64,000 bases of DNA from Cryobacterium shii (GCF_004402595.1 NZ_SOFY01000014.1:1-64000); one strand, 5' to 3'; positions 44,741-53,746 are shown, counted from the first letter of the stretch. A program made the numbers and translations. The notes: generated by a model from the sequence alone, not told the origin.

Positions 44741-45763
44741 TCAACCGGCCGCGACCCGCAGCACCACGTTACCCTTCTTGTGCCCCGTGTCGACGTGGCG
44801 GTGGGCCAGGGCGACATCGGCAAGGTCGTAGGTTCGGTCGATGACCGCCCTGAACCGGCCCGACTCGGCGAGGTCGACCAGCAACGCCAGGTCTTCGGCC
44901 GTGTAGTCGACGTTGCCCGCGGTGACGAGCTTCCCGCTCTTCCTGCTGCGCCGGGACGCCAGGAGAATTCCCTGCAGGTCGGAAATGACGAGCAGCAGGG
45001 CGCCGCCGGGATTGAGGCACGCCGCGGCCCGCTCGAAGGGAAGGTTCCCGACGCAGTCCATGATGACGTCGTAGGACCGGCCCTCGGCGAGGAAATCCTC
45101 CTCGGCATAGTCGATCACCCGGTCCGCGCCGAGCGAGGTCACCAATTCCCGGTTGCCGCCGCCGCACACGCCCGTGACGCGCGCCCCGAGTTCCGCGGCG
45201 AGCTGCACCGTCGCGGTGCCCACGGCGCCGGACGCGCCGTTGACGAGGACGGTGCCACCCGGTGCGAGGGCGGCCCGGTTCAGGAAGGCACGGGCGGTGA
45301 TTCCCCCGAACACGACTGTCACGGCTTCCTCGAAGGTCATGTTCCGCGGCTTCGCCGTGATCGCGCCGCTCTGTGGGACGCAGACTTATTCGGCGTGCCC
45401 GCCGAACCTGCCGCCGAGCATCGCGATCACCTCGTCGCCGGGTGTGAACGACGCGACGTCCGCTCCCACCGCTTCCACGACGCCGGCGACATCCATGCCC
45501 AGGACCCGCGTGCGAGGGCGGAAGACGCCGAGCGCGAGCGCGCTCATCAGTCCGAGCCCTTTTGGGACGGTGCGTCCCCGGGCCCGGTGGTCGGCGGCGC
45601 TCACCGTGCTCGCGTGAACCTGGACGAGCACCTCGTCCGGCCCCGGCAGAGGTTTGGGGACCTCCTCGATGTGCACCACCTCCGGGGACCCGAACCGGCG
45701 ATAGACGGCGGCTCGCATCCGGGCATCCTGAGCGTGAGTGCGAGTGGCTGGTTGTGACTTCAT
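44741..45763 (-). pseudogene. Zinc-type alcohol dehydrogenase/quinone oxidoreductase with an in-frame stop
   Basis: The gene reads as one frame of 340 codons. The N-terminal GroES-like half (MRAAVYRRFGSPEVVHIEEVP to GDEVIAMLGGRFGGHAE) ends at TAA (45386-45388), and the Rossmann half (VLVNGASGAVGTATVQLAAELGA to the C-terminus) resumes without any frame change. In the family this position after GGHAE is normally tyrosine, so one base change (TAT or TAC to TAA) made the stop. Catalytic zinc cysteines are absent, as in quinone reductases. The ATG at 45763 has AAGGAG and overlaps the next gene's stop. Either decay or read-through. Confidence 0.85.
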
Positions 45764-46452
45764 GTCGACTCCTTGAGTAGTGATGCGGTTGTTGATGGTC
45801 GGACTGCATTTCGTGCCGGCCGGGCACGGCGACGGATGACGTACTCGGCCACCGAGAGATTGATCACCCAGGCGGCACCCATGAACACGGCCCGGGACAG
45901 CTCGTCGGTTGAGCCGAAGATCATCGATTGCGGGATCAGGACGAGGGCCTGGGTGCCCGCCCCGACCCCGATCGCGTAGGCGCGGGTCATCCAGGCGCGG
46001 TGCTGGACGAAATCTCGACGCACGATGCCTCGAATCCCCAGTCCGAGGCCCGCCACCATCGCGGCCCCGAAGACCAACCGAAGAACCACCAGAATCGCGC
46101 CGTCCCCGGGCGGGTGCGGGTAGAAGGCCGCCATCCACATGCCGGAGAGCGCCGCCAGCAGGCCGGCGGGAATGAGGATGCGTCCGGCGAGACGATGCCA
46201 GGCTACCCTGCGGCACCGCAGAGCCGGGACGAACTGGAACGCTCCGAGCAGGCTGAACACGGTCACGCTCACGATGTGCGTCACGACCGGTACGGGGGAG
46301 TCGAGAAAACGGGCGTTCTGCGGAGTCGAGGCGGCTCCGCCCGTCAGCTCGGTGAGTCGCGCAGCACCGGCGAGCAGCGGGATGAGGGAGAGGAGGATCA
46401 ATCCGGTGGGGGCCGGCCACTGGCCTCGAGGGCTCCGGGTGTCTTTCGTCAT
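45760..46452 (-). CDS. DUF2306-like membrane protein
   Basis: The 230-residue protein has about seven TM segments and conserved histidines at helix ends (VVTHIVSV, AWHRLAGR, RDFVQHRAWMTRAYAIG), typical of the DUF2306/YozB-like haem-b-type membrane family. Its function is unknown. Its stop overlaps the oxidoreductase start by ATGA, so the two are co-translated. It belongs to the cluster next to the MalT-like regulator. Confidence 0.83.
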   Translation of the reverse strand: MTKDTRSPRGQWPAPTGLILLSLIPLLAGAARLTELTGGAASTPQNARFLDSPVPVVTHIVSVTVFSLLGAFQFVPALRCRRVAWHRLAGRILIPAGLLAALSGMWMAAFYPHPPGDGAILVVLRLVFGAAMVAGLGLGIRGIVRRDFVQHRAWMTRAYAIGVGAGTQALVLIPQSMIFGSTDELSRAVFMGAAWVINLSVAEYVIRRRARPARNAVRPSTTASLLKEST

Positions 46453-46457
46453 GGTTT

Positions 46458-46670
46458 TCAGCTCCTCAGAATGTTGACCGAGATCAGTGTCACGCCCAGG
46501 TTTCCGACCCGTCGCAGCAGCCCGTGCAGCGCGGCCTGATCGATGACCGGGCCTGTGAGGGTGGTTGTTCCATCGCTTTCGCTGGTGAGGGTGAAGCCCC
46601 CGAACCAGTCGCTCCAGGACCCGTCGAGCTGCCCCCGGAGGCGAATCTCATACCAATCGACTTCAGTCAT
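46458..46670 (-). CDS. Small protein of unknown function (70 residues)
   Basis: The sequence begins MTEVDWYEIRLRGQLDGSW, then FGGFTLTSESDGTTTLTGPV and LHGLLRRVGNLGVTLISV, a beta-alpha pattern without membrane segments. GAGGAGGAG precedes the ATG. It sits five bases before the DUF2306-like gene and is probably co-transcribed. The QAALHGLLRRV part resembles small proteins that accompany LuxR/MalT-type regulators. No function is known to me. Confidence 0.8.
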   Translation of the reverse strand: MTEVDWYEIRLRGQLDGSWSDWFGGFTLTSESDGTTTLTGPVIDQAALHGLLRRVGNLGVTLISVNILRS

Positions 46671-46703
46671 CGCTCTCCTCCTCTTGCACAGACCCGCGTC
46701 CGG

Positions 46704-47393
46704 TCAGACCGCCGGCGTGCGGTCGAGTCGGGTGCCGTGCCCGGTGGGAGCCGTCCGGCCTGCGATCCTGCGCTGGTCCGACCACAGGGAGTAGCCGAGC
46801 CAGATCAGGGCCAGGCCCATCGGGATGGCGGCCATCCGTTCGAGCGTGTGCGGAAGCAGCGCGCCCGCGACGGGCGTCACCGCCGCGGCGGCAATGAGAA
46901 GGATGCCGGCGCCGCGCGACAGCACCCGGGCACGGAGGACGGCGATCCCGAACACGATCGCGCCGATGACGTAAACGGCGGCTCCGACCAGGGGGAGTGC
47001 GGCGAGGGGGCCGAGGTCGGTCACGGCCGGGTGCCGGCCGAAGAGTCCGACGAAGTCCTCGGCGAACTGCGGTGCGTCCGCCGCGACCAGGGGCGCGATG
47101 AACGCCTCGGCGAAGACAAAGGCGGATTGCAGGATGAAGAACAGTGCGAACAGCGCGTATCCGATCAGGCCGAGCAGCCCGAATTCTCGCACCTGGCGCA
47201 GGTAGATGCCCGTGAGGCCGATCGGGCCGAGGATGGCCATCGCGAAACTGAGACTGTGAACGCTCACCCACATCTGGGTGGTGAGGGAGGCGACCTCGTC
47301 GGCGGGATGGATGAACTGGATGACGATGTAGAGCAGACCCGACACGGCGGCGGCGACGGCGGCCGCCCTGGTGAGGGTGGACGTTGTGATCAT
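46704..47393 (-). CDS. DUF4386-like membrane protein
   Basis: The 229-residue protein has six TMs. It begins with an N-terminal helix (LTRAAAVAAAVSGLLYIVIQFIHP) and ends with a cytoplasmic tail. It is the first gene after the MalT-like regulator, with GGAGAG before the ATG. The DUF4386 label rests on topology and the PIGLTGIYLRQ loop. The function is unknown; expression by the neighbouring regulator is likely. Confidence 0.75.
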   Translation of the reverse strand: MITTSTLTRAAAVAAAVSGLLYIVIQFIHPADEVASLTTQMWVSVHSLSFAMAILGPIGLTGIYLRQVREFGLLGLIGYALFALFFILQSAFVFAEAFIAPLVAADAPQFAEDFVGLFGRHPAVTDLGPLAALPLVGAAVYVIGAIVFGIAVLRARVLSRGAGILLIAAAAVTPVAGALLPHTLERMAAIPMGLALIWLGYSLWSDQRRIAGRTAPTGHGTRLDRTPAV

Positions 47394-47520
47394 GATTGCT
47401 CTCCTTCGTTCTGAGTGCCCCAGGCCACTACCTGAGAACGACCCGAATCTACGGAGACATGTGATGACGCGGCATCACCGTGCGTGGTGATTGAGGTGGT
47501 GATTGTGTCGCGGAGCCAGA

Positions 47521-50235
47521 TCAGACCCGGCGCTGGATCAGACCCAGCTCGGCGGCGCGGGTGACGGCGGCCGGGCGGCTGTTGACGCCGAGCTTGGCGA
47601 AGATGTGCCTGGTGTGGGTGCGCAGCGTGTTGAGCGAGACGTAGAGTTCGCTCGCGATCTGGGGGCCGCTGAGCTCGGTCGCCAGCAGCCGGAGCACGTG
47701 CGACTCCCGCTCGCTCAACGCCTCCGGGATGCCCGGGAGACTCGCCCTGTCGACGTCGGTCTGCCGCAGGGCCCGACCGAGCCGGCGAACGTAGTCGGGG
47801 AGGATTCCCGCGTCGGCGGCCGCGTCCAGAAGCGCCGTCATCGGCGCACCTTCGTCGGCGAAGAGCCGCAGGTAGCCTTCCGGTTCGGCCAGGGAGAGTG
47901 CTCGGTGGAGCGGTGGCAGCGCCGAGGGAATCCGGCCCTGCGCCTCCTGCGCCAGCGCTTGCAGGATGAGGATCTCGTTCGCGCTGCCGGTGCGTCCGCC
48001 CGCTTCCGCGGCGACGAGAAGGCGGTCGAGTAATCCGGTGGCCGCCTGGATCGACCCCCGCGGATCGGCCCGCTGTTGCGCGATCAGCAGCCGCGCCAGG
48101 GTGATGTGCCCGAACTCGCGCAGGTAGGTGAGGTCCTCATTCACGGACAGGCCCTGGCCCGTGACCCAGGCGAGGGCCTCGGCGAGCCTGCCTTGTTCAA
48201 TCCAGATCCGTGCCCTGATCGCGGCGATCGGGCGCACCTCCGGGAAGAACCCGCGCCGGTAGAGGCCCTCAGCCGTGCCGAGCAGGTCGAGGGCGGCGTC
48301 GAAATCTCCCTCGGTCTGCCTGATTCGCGCCATCGCCACGAACCGGCGATGCCGTTTCTCGCTCGACGAGGCCTGTTCGCCCAGCGCCTCACTCGCAGCC
48401 AGGTGCTCGGCGGCGGCCGGTAGTTCGCCCCGCTCCCTGAGCAGTTCACTGATCCCGACGTGCAGGTCCGCCGTTGACTGTGGGGGCGGGTCGCCCTGCT
48501 CGGCCGCCAGCTGCAACGCCTGCTCGTATGCCCGTTGCGCCTCCCGCAACCGGCCCAGCGGAACGAGCATGTCGGCCAGCACGATGGTGGTCGCGAGCAC
48601 GTCGGCCAGGTTGCCGGCCAGACGCAGGCTGGACCTGACCTCGCCGAAGGCACGCAGCCCGGACTCGAGATCGCCGGTCGTCCACGAAGCGAGCCCGAGG
48701 AACCCAGCTGCCGCGCCGCGCCCCAGATGATCGTCGGGTTGGGTGAGCGCCAGGGCTCGCTCGGCGTGTTCCTTCATGCCGACCACCTTCCCGCGCGCCT
48801 GCGCTGCGGCAGCCCGGTAGACGGCGATGGTCACGGGGAGAGTGCGAAGTTCCTCGCTGTCGGCCGAGTCGTGGCCGGGGGCGCCGTCATCCGTCGTGGC
48901 AGCCAACGCCCTCTCCGCGACGCGCAGGCGCGGTTCGATCGCTTCCACGTCGCCGGAGACCAGCGACGACCACGCGCGGTACACGCCCAGCACGGGTCGG
49001 CGATCGATGACCTCCTCGGGCAGCAGCGTCAGCCAGCGGAGCAGTGTGGCATCCTGCCGGCTCTTGCGAACCGCGGGAACGGAGCCCTCGATCACTCTGG
49101 CTGCGCGGGCGAAATCCGCCGCCGCCAGGGCATGCGTGACCGCCTCCTCCGGCAGGTCGTTCCGCTCGTGCCATTCGCTGGCGCGACGGTGGAGGGTCGG
49201 CACGAGGTCGGGCCGGTCGCGCAGCAGCCGCGCCCGGAGCACATCCGCGAAGAGGTGGTGGTAGCGGTACCACTGCCGTCCGTCATCCAACGGAACGAGG
49301 AACAGGTTGTCCCGCTCGAGCGACTCCAGCACGTCGCTGCCGCCGGCCTGCCCGGTGACGGCCTCGCAGAGGGATCCGCTGAGCCTGTCCAGGATCGCGG
49401 TGCGGAGCAGGAATTCCCGCACCTGCTCGGGCTGACGCTGCAGCACCTCTTCGGCGAGATAGTCGATCACGAAGCGGTTGCTTCCGGTGAATCCCCGGAT
49501 GAAACCGGAGACGTCCGAGCGGTCCCGCATGGACAGAGCGGCCAGTTGGAGGCCGGCGATCCAGCCCTCCGTGCGCGATTCGAGAGCGGCGACGTCCTCG
49601 GGGGAGAGCTCGAGGCCCGCCATCTGGCTGAGGAAGGCGGCGGCCTCGTCCGGAGTGAACCGCAGGTCGGCGGCACGCAACTCGGTGAGCTCGCCGCCGG
49701 CGCGCAGTCGCGCCACCGGGAGAAGGGGATCGGAGCGGCTCGCGACAGCCAGGTGCAGATTCGACGGAAGGTGGTCGAGGAAGAAGACGAGGGCGTCCCG
49801 GATCGTCTTCTCCTCGATCAGCTGGAAGTCGTCGAGTACCAGGATGATCTCGGCCGGGCTCTGGGCGACGTCGTTGATCAGCCCCGTCAGCGCCGGTTCG
49901 ATCGAGGCCGGCGAGAGCGTCAACGATTCCGAGCCGAGAGCGGGATCGGCCCGCTGCAGGGCTCCGACGAGGTAGGTGAGGAAGCGGGACGGGTCGTTGT
50001 CGCCCTCGTCGAGCGACAGCCAGGCGACGCGCAGCTGGGGGTCGCGGCGCCGGGCATCCGCGATCCACTCGCTCAGCAGCGTGGTCTTTCCGAAACCGGC
50101 CGGGGCGGAGATGAGCGTCAGCTTTCGGCCGGAGTGCAGCCCCTCGCGCAAACGCTCGACGAGGCGCGGTCGAGGAACCGCTCGGGACCGGAGTCGGGGG
50201 ATGAAGAGCTTGGTCGCGAGGACCGGCATCGCCAT
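47521..50235 (-). CDS. MalT-like LuxR family transcriptional regulator (LAL/STAND)
   Basis: The protein has 904 residues. An N-terminal STAND ATPase has Walker A APAGFGKTT (44-52) and Walker B ILVLDDFQLI (about 137-146). A winged-helix part (about 270-350) is followed by a long TPR-like sensor domain (350-830) and a C-terminal LuxR HTH (LSERESHVLRLLATELSGPQIASELYVS to LGLIQRRV). MalT-type proteins bind an inducer with the sensor, oligomerise with ATP and activate nearby promoters. The four genes that follow on the same strand, from 47393 down to 44741, are the probable targets, through the 127-bp gap. Confidence 0.93.
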   Translation of the reverse strand: MAMPVLATKLFIPRLRSRAVPRPRLVERLREGLHSGRKLTLISAPAGFGKTTLLSEWIADARRRDPQLRVAWLSLDEGDNDPSRFLTYLVGALQRADPALGSESLTLSPASIEPALTGLINDVAQSPAEIILVLDDFQLIEEKTIRDALVFFLDHLPSNLHLAVASRSDPLLPVARLRAGGELTELRAADLRFTPDEAAAFLSQMAGLELSPEDVAALESRTEGWIAGLQLAALSMRDRSDVSGFIRGFTGSNRFVIDYLAEEVLQRQPEQVREFLLRTAILDRLSGSLCEAVTGQAGGSDVLESLERDNLFLVPLDDGRQWYRYHHLFADVLRARLLRDRPDLVPTLHRRASEWHERNDLPEEAVTHALAAADFARAARVIEGSVPAVRKSRQDATLLRWLTLLPEEVIDRRPVLGVYRAWSSLVSGDVEAIEPRLRVAERALAATTDDGAPGHDSADSEELRTLPVTIAVYRAAAAQARGKVVGMKEHAERALALTQPDDHLGRGAAAGFLGLASWTTGDLESGLRAFGEVRSSLRLAGNLADVLATTIVLADMLVPLGRLREAQRAYEQALQLAAEQGDPPPQSTADLHVGISELLRERGELPAAAEHLAASEALGEQASSSEKRHRRFVAMARIRQTEGDFDAALDLLGTAEGLYRRGFFPEVRPIAAIRARIWIEQGRLAEALAWVTGQGLSVNEDLTYLREFGHITLARLLIAQQRADPRGSIQAATGLLDRLLVAAEAGGRTGSANEILILQALAQEAQGRIPSALPPLHRALSLAEPEGYLRLFADEGAPMTALLDAAADAGILPDYVRRLGRALRQTDVDRASLPGIPEALSERESHVLRLLATELSGPQIASELYVSLNTLRTHTRHIFAKLGVNSRPAAVTRAAELGLIQRRV

Positions 50236-50317
50236 GCCCTAATCCTAGAGACAGACGACGTCACGACAACCGCACCGAAATCCTGGGGCCTGGCTATCCG
50301 CGGCGGCGGGAGTCGCT

Positions 50318-50386
50318 GAGATCGCCGGTTCCGGTCGAGTTCGGCAGGCGTGCCGATCGAACTCGACCGCAAGTGTCGAGCTCGGC
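50318..50386. repeat. Palindrome family 2 copy
   Basis: CGGTCGAGTTCG (50352-50363) pairs with CGAACTCGACCG (50368-50379) inside a longer unit that opens GAGATCGCCGGTTCCGG. It is in the divergent gap between the MalT-like gene and the next plus-strand gene, so it may also affect their promoters. Confidence 0.7.
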
Positions 50387-50509
50387 GGGGTGCCATCGCC
50401 GCTCGCGGCGGTTGCCGACGCATCCGCGCCCCGATTGTCGCCGGGCGGCATTCAGTCGTACGGCGTCCTGGGTTAGATTGGCTTCGACCGGATCGATCGG
50501 AGGCCGCAG

Positions 50510-50821
50510 ATGGACATTCCCAGGGACAAGCCTGTCGTCACTTCAGTCGACGCGAGGGGGTTGCCGGAGCGTGAAGGCGACCTCCTCGACGGTTACCGGC
50601 GGATGCTTGCGGCGGGGCAGCCGGACGGGCTGGTCAGGTCCGAGCTCCTGCGCGGCCAGGACGGGTCCTGGCGAATCCAGTCCACCTGGTGGGACATGGA
50701 GGCCCTCCTGGCCCTGCGCAAGGCGGGCGTGCCGCACGCGGCGCAGGCCCTTCTCGACGGCGTCGGAGCCGAACACACGCACAGCTGGTTCGTCGTGGAG
50801 GACGGTTTCGACACGACCTAG
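50510..50821 (+). CDS. Antibiotic-biosynthesis-monooxygenase-like small protein
   Basis: The 103-residue protein has a dimeric alpha-beta barrel pattern: VVTSVDARG, YRRMLAAGQPDGLVRSELLRG, SWRIQSTWWDMEALLALRK, HTHSWFVVEDG. This resembles ABM-type domains, which include small monooxygenases and stress proteins. GGAGG precedes the ATG. It stands alone between family 2 repeats. The assignment is by fold pattern only. Confidence 0.65.
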   Translation: MDIPRDKPVVTSVDARGLPEREGDLLDGYRRMLAAGQPDGLVRSELLRGQDGSWRIQSTWWDMEALLALRKAGVPHAAQALLDGVGAEHTHSWFVVEDGFDTT

Positions 50822-50860
50822 TCGTATCGATGGGCACGCTCGATCGAGCTGCCGGTGCGG

Positions 50861-50968
50861 CGAGTTCGACACTTCCGGTCGAGTTCGAGGGGCGCGCCGG
50901 TCGAACTCGACCGAGACGGTCGAACTCGACCGAGACGGTCGAACTCGACCGAGACTGTCGAACTCGGC
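50861..50968. repeat. Family 2 repeat with a 20-bp tandem array
   Basis: After a family 2 palindrome start (CGAGTTCGACACTTCCGGTC) the unit GGTCGAACTCGACCGAGAC is repeated three times, the last copy slightly changed. This is the most expanded family 2 site in the window. Confidence 0.8.
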
Positions 50969-51016
50969 GGGGGCGATGGCCGGCGAACGGCACCGCCAGC
51001 GCCGGCCGGTGACACA

Positions 51017-51595
51017 ATGAGCACCATGACGCTGCACATTACCGGTGACGCCGCCGCCGACACCCTGCTCAGCGAGGACCCGTTCGCCCTCCTGGTCGGA
51101 ATGCTCCTCGACCAGCAGATCGCGATGGAGACGGCGTTCGCCGGTCCCGCCAAGATCCGCGACCGGATCGGGACCCTCGACCCGGGGGTGATCGCCGGTT
51201 TCGATGCTGACGCCTTCGCCCAGGTGTTCCGGAGCACCCCGGCCGTGCACCGCTACCCGGGCTCGATGGCCGCGCGCACCCAGGCCGTGGCCGAAGTCGT
51301 GGCCACAGAGTGGGACGGCAACGCCGCCGCAATCTGGACCACCGGCACCCCGGACGGCGCCGAGATCCTCCGCCGGTTGAAGGGGCTGCCCGGGTTCGGC
51401 GAGCAGAAGGCCAGGATCTTCCTCGCCCTGCTCGGCAAGCGGCTCGGGGTCGAGGCGCCGGGGTGGCGGGAAGTGTGCGCCCCGTACGGCGAGGAGGGCT
51501 CGCACCGCTCCGTCGCCGACATCGTCGACCCGGAATCGCTCGCCCTGGTGCGGGAGACGAAGCGGGCGGCCAAGGCAGCCGCGAAAAAGGCCTAA
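51017..51595 (+). CDS. HhH-GPD-type DNA glycosylase-like protein
   Basis: The 192-residue protein has the HhH-GPD fold: LVGMLLDQQIAMETAFAGP at the start, a helix-hairpin-helix LKGLPGFGEQKARIFLALLGKRLG (about residues 120-143) and a following region (GWREVCAPYGEEGSHRS). The iron-sulfur cysteines of endonuclease III are absent. The length and content match the actinobacterial family annotated HhH-GPD-type base excision repair protein. The start is ATG 51017. Confidence 0.85.
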   Translation: MSTMTLHITGDAAADTLLSEDPFALLVGMLLDQQIAMETAFAGPAKIRDRIGTLDPGVIAGFDADAFAQVFRSTPAVHRYPGSMAARTQAVAEVVATEWDGNAAAIWTTGTPDGAEILRRLKGLPGFGEQKARIFLALLGKRLGVEAPGWREVCAPYGEEGSHRSVADIVDPESLALVRETKRAAKAAAKKA

Positions 51596-51698
51596 CCGGG
51601 CGCAACCTCGCGCGGCCCGCGTCCGGGGAATACAGTGGCCGCCAGCCGGTTACGCAGCCGCGGCCGCGCATTTGGAGAAGCGTGCACAGGGAGAAGAG

Positions 51699-52097
51699 GT
51701 GGATGCTCGTGTCGAATCCACGGGACGAGCCCGCCCCGGCCCCGATACCACCCCCCCTCACTCGACCTCACCCCGCCAGGGCGGCGGCATCACCCAGGCG
51801 TTTCCGCGCAGCCCGATCGGCTGCTGGGCGATCGTGCTGTCAGCCCTCGGACTGGCGTCCTGGCTGGTGTTGCCGCTGATCACGACGCTCTTCCGCGAGA
51901 CCTACCCGGTCACCGACACCTGGGTGATGCCCGCGATCGGAACCGTGCTGATCGATGCCGCGGCCATCGTGAACCTGCTCTGCGTCTGGCTGTGGCGGGA
52001 GCGCTCGGTGCTGAACATCATCGCCCTCGCCGTGGCGGTACCGGCCGCCCTGTTCTTCACCGTCTTCGTGGTCGGCGAGGGCCTGGGCGGAGCCTGA
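51699..52097 (+). CDS. Small membrane protein
   Basis: The 132-residue protein has a polar, Pro-rich N-terminus (1-35) and three TMs (about 43-62, 77-97, 105-127). I used GTG 51699, five bases after GGGAG; TTG 51672 is an alternative. Its 3' half is overlapped on the other strand by the long C-terminus of the 2H-phosphoesterase-like frame. The function is unknown. Confidence 0.65.
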   Translation: MDARVESTGRARPGPDTTPPHSTSPRQGGGITQAFPRSPIGCWAIVLSALGLASWLVLPLITTLFRETYPVTDTWVMPAIGTVLIDAAAIVNLLCVWLWRERSVLNIIALAVAVPAALFFTVFVVGEGLGGA

Positions 52098-52646
52098 AAC
52101 CCCGTTGCCTGGGCCGAGCGCGGTCGCCGCGGGAGCCGCCAGGGGGAAAACGGCGAGCACGCTCCGGCCGCCGGCCGCCGCCCGGGGCGCCATGTCCACG
52201 AGGGCGATCTGGGCGAGGGTGAGCACCTCGCCCTCGTGCACGCGGGCGCCGTTCTTGATCGTGATGTGGGCCCGGAAGCCGGGGCCGGTGAACGCGGGTT
52301 CGTCCGGGGAGGACGCGAAGGGCCGCACGGCGTCCACCAGTGCCCGGTGCAGCTCGGTCAGGGCCGCGTCGTCCACGACCAGGGTCACCGGCACGTCCTC
52401 ACGCCGTCCGAACAGCGCTTCGACGCCCGCGACGGCCGTGATGGCGGTGCGGCCGCCGGCCGAGACGGCGTCGACACCTCCGGTGACGCCCACAACGACG
52501 CCGGCAACGACGCCGGCGATCACGGATGCCGCGGCATCCGTGTGGAAAGGAGGCAGCACGGTGATGTGGAGGGGCCACTCCGACACCGGGAAGCTGTCAC
52601 CGGTGCGCAGCGCCGTGAGCGGAAGGACGACGACGAGGCGGGACAT
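51840..52646 (-). CDS. 2'-5' RNA ligase/2H phosphoesterase-like protein, abnormal C-terminus
   Basis: The first 178 or so residues are a 2H phosphoesterase: MSRLVVVLPL, first histidine motif HITVLPPF, second HITIKNGARVHEG. An Ala/Gly/Val-rich stretch with VIAGVVAGVVVGVTGG (about 42-60) is inserted between them. After about residue 178 the frame stays open for 90 more residues but is low-complexity and antisense to the membrane protein gene, so that part is probably not a natural domain. A lost stop or frameshift near 52100 would explain it. The start is ATG 52646. Confidence 0.65.
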   Translation of the reverse strand: MSRLVVVLPLTALRTGDSFPVSEWPLHITVLPPFHTDAAASVIAGVVAGVVVGVTGGVDAVSAGGRTAITAVAGVEALFGRREDVPVTLVVDDAALTELHRALVDAVRPFASSPDEPAFTGPGFRAHITIKNGARVHEGEVLTLAQIALVDMAPRAAAGGRSVLAVFPLAAPAATALGPGNGVSGSAQALADHEDGEEQGGRYRHGEGDDVQHRALPPQPDAEQVHDGRGIDQHGSDRGHHPGVGDRVGLAEERRDQRQHQPGRQSEG

Positions 52647-52734
52647 GCGCCGATTCTAGGTGCTTCCCGCTGGAGCGCCGCGGGTGACACAATGCTCGGA
52701 CGCGGCGAAGGCCGCGGCCACGAAAGGGGCAGTC

Positions 52735-52959
52735 ATGATCCGCTTTCTGATTCGCACGGCCATCTTCCTCGGCTCCGGCACTCTCGGCCTCTGGGTGGCG
52801 TCGCTGGTGCTCGACGGCTTCACCCTCACCTGGCAGGGATGGCTGGCAGGCCTGGGTCCTGGCCACGCTGGTGGTGTGGCTGGTCACGGCCCTCGCGACC
52901 GTGACCTTGCCGCTGCTGTTCCTGCGTAGGGTGGCTAAGAAGGACGGCCCCGCGGTTAG
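52735..52959 (+). pseudogene. Phage-holin-IV-like membrane protein with an internal deletion
   Basis: The frame opening at ATG 52735 (MIRFLIRTAIFLGSGTLGLW to TLTWQGWLA) is the usual N-terminus of a four-TM holin-IV-like protein of about 120 residues. From about 52841 the usual C-terminus (AWVLATLVVWLVTALATVTLP to LFLRRVAKKDG) follows in another frame. The middle, about 50-60 residues with two TMs, is missing. An out-of-frame deletion of roughly 170 bp explains this; it cannot be a one-base sequencing error. Confidence 0.65.
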
Positions 52960-52988
52960 GCGCCGCCGGCCACGTCAAGGAGCGTGCA

Positions 52989-53708
52989 GTGGGTCCCCAT
53001 TTCAGCGAACAGACCTTCGATTTTCTCGAGGAGTTGGAGCACCGCAACAACCGCGAATGGTTCGAAGAGCACAAACCGACCTACGAGCTCGAATTGAAGA
53101 AACGGATGCTGGCCGTCGCCGAGGCGGTGAACGTCAGCTTGGCCGAGTTCGCGCCAAACCATCTGCGCCCGCCGAACAAGGCCATGATGCGCATCTACCG
53201 CGACGTGCGGTTCTCCCATGACAAGACCCCCTAGAAGACCAATTTGGCGGCGTTCTGGCCGCGCCAGGGTCTGGAGAAGAGCGGGGGAGCGGGCTTCTTC
53301 CTGCAGGTGGGCGTGCAGAGCGTGATGGTCGCGGGCGGTTCCTGGGGTCCCGGCCCGCAGCAACTGCGGGCCATCCGCGACTACCTGCTCGAGCACCACG
53401 GCGCCATGAGAGGCGTGCTCGCCGACGTGTCGCGCACCGGGCTGGCCGACCCGCTGGACGGCAACCCGCTCATCCGGGCGCCCAAGGGATTCCCGGCGGA
53501 GCACCCGGCAGCCGACCTGCTGCAGAACCGCAGTTGGGCGCTGACCGGCACCCTGCCCGGCGCGGTGGCCCTCGGCGAAGACTTCACCGACCTGGTGCTC
53601 GAGCGGTTCCGGGCGTTCGCCCCGCTGGTCGAGCGGCTGAACGTGCCGCTGGCCTCGGTGACGCCCCTGCAGCGCGAGGCAGCGGCCGGTCGCCGCAAGC
53701 AGGCGTAG
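52989..53708 (+). pseudogene. DUF2461 family protein with an in-frame stop
   Basis: Frame 52989-53708 encodes a DUF2461 protein (FLEELEHRNNREWFEEHKP, MMRIYRDVRFSHDKTP, then KTNLAAFWPRQG, GAGFFLQVG) of 239 codons, broken by TAG at 53232-53234. The reading is perfect on both sides, and the family has tyrosine there (K-T-P-Y-K-T). So a TAC to TAG change is the only defect. AAGGAG precedes the GTG at 52989. This is the second tyrosine-to-stop change in the window. Confidence 0.85.
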
Positions 53709-53746
53709 CGCTTCCTGGCGCCGTGGGGCGGAGTCTAAAATCAGAC

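Noticed and set aside
48535-50319. A 594-codon plus-strand frame opposite the MalT-like gene
   Set aside because: Same shadow effect: composition dominated by Gly, Arg, Val and Gln, no motif, no ribosome site, and the minus-strand gene has clear domains.
44741-53708. Genome-wide recoding of TAA/TAG as tyrosine
   Set aside because: Many intact genes here end in TAA or TAG with nothing conserved beyond them (for example htpX, glpX, ychF, gcvH), so general recoding is excluded.
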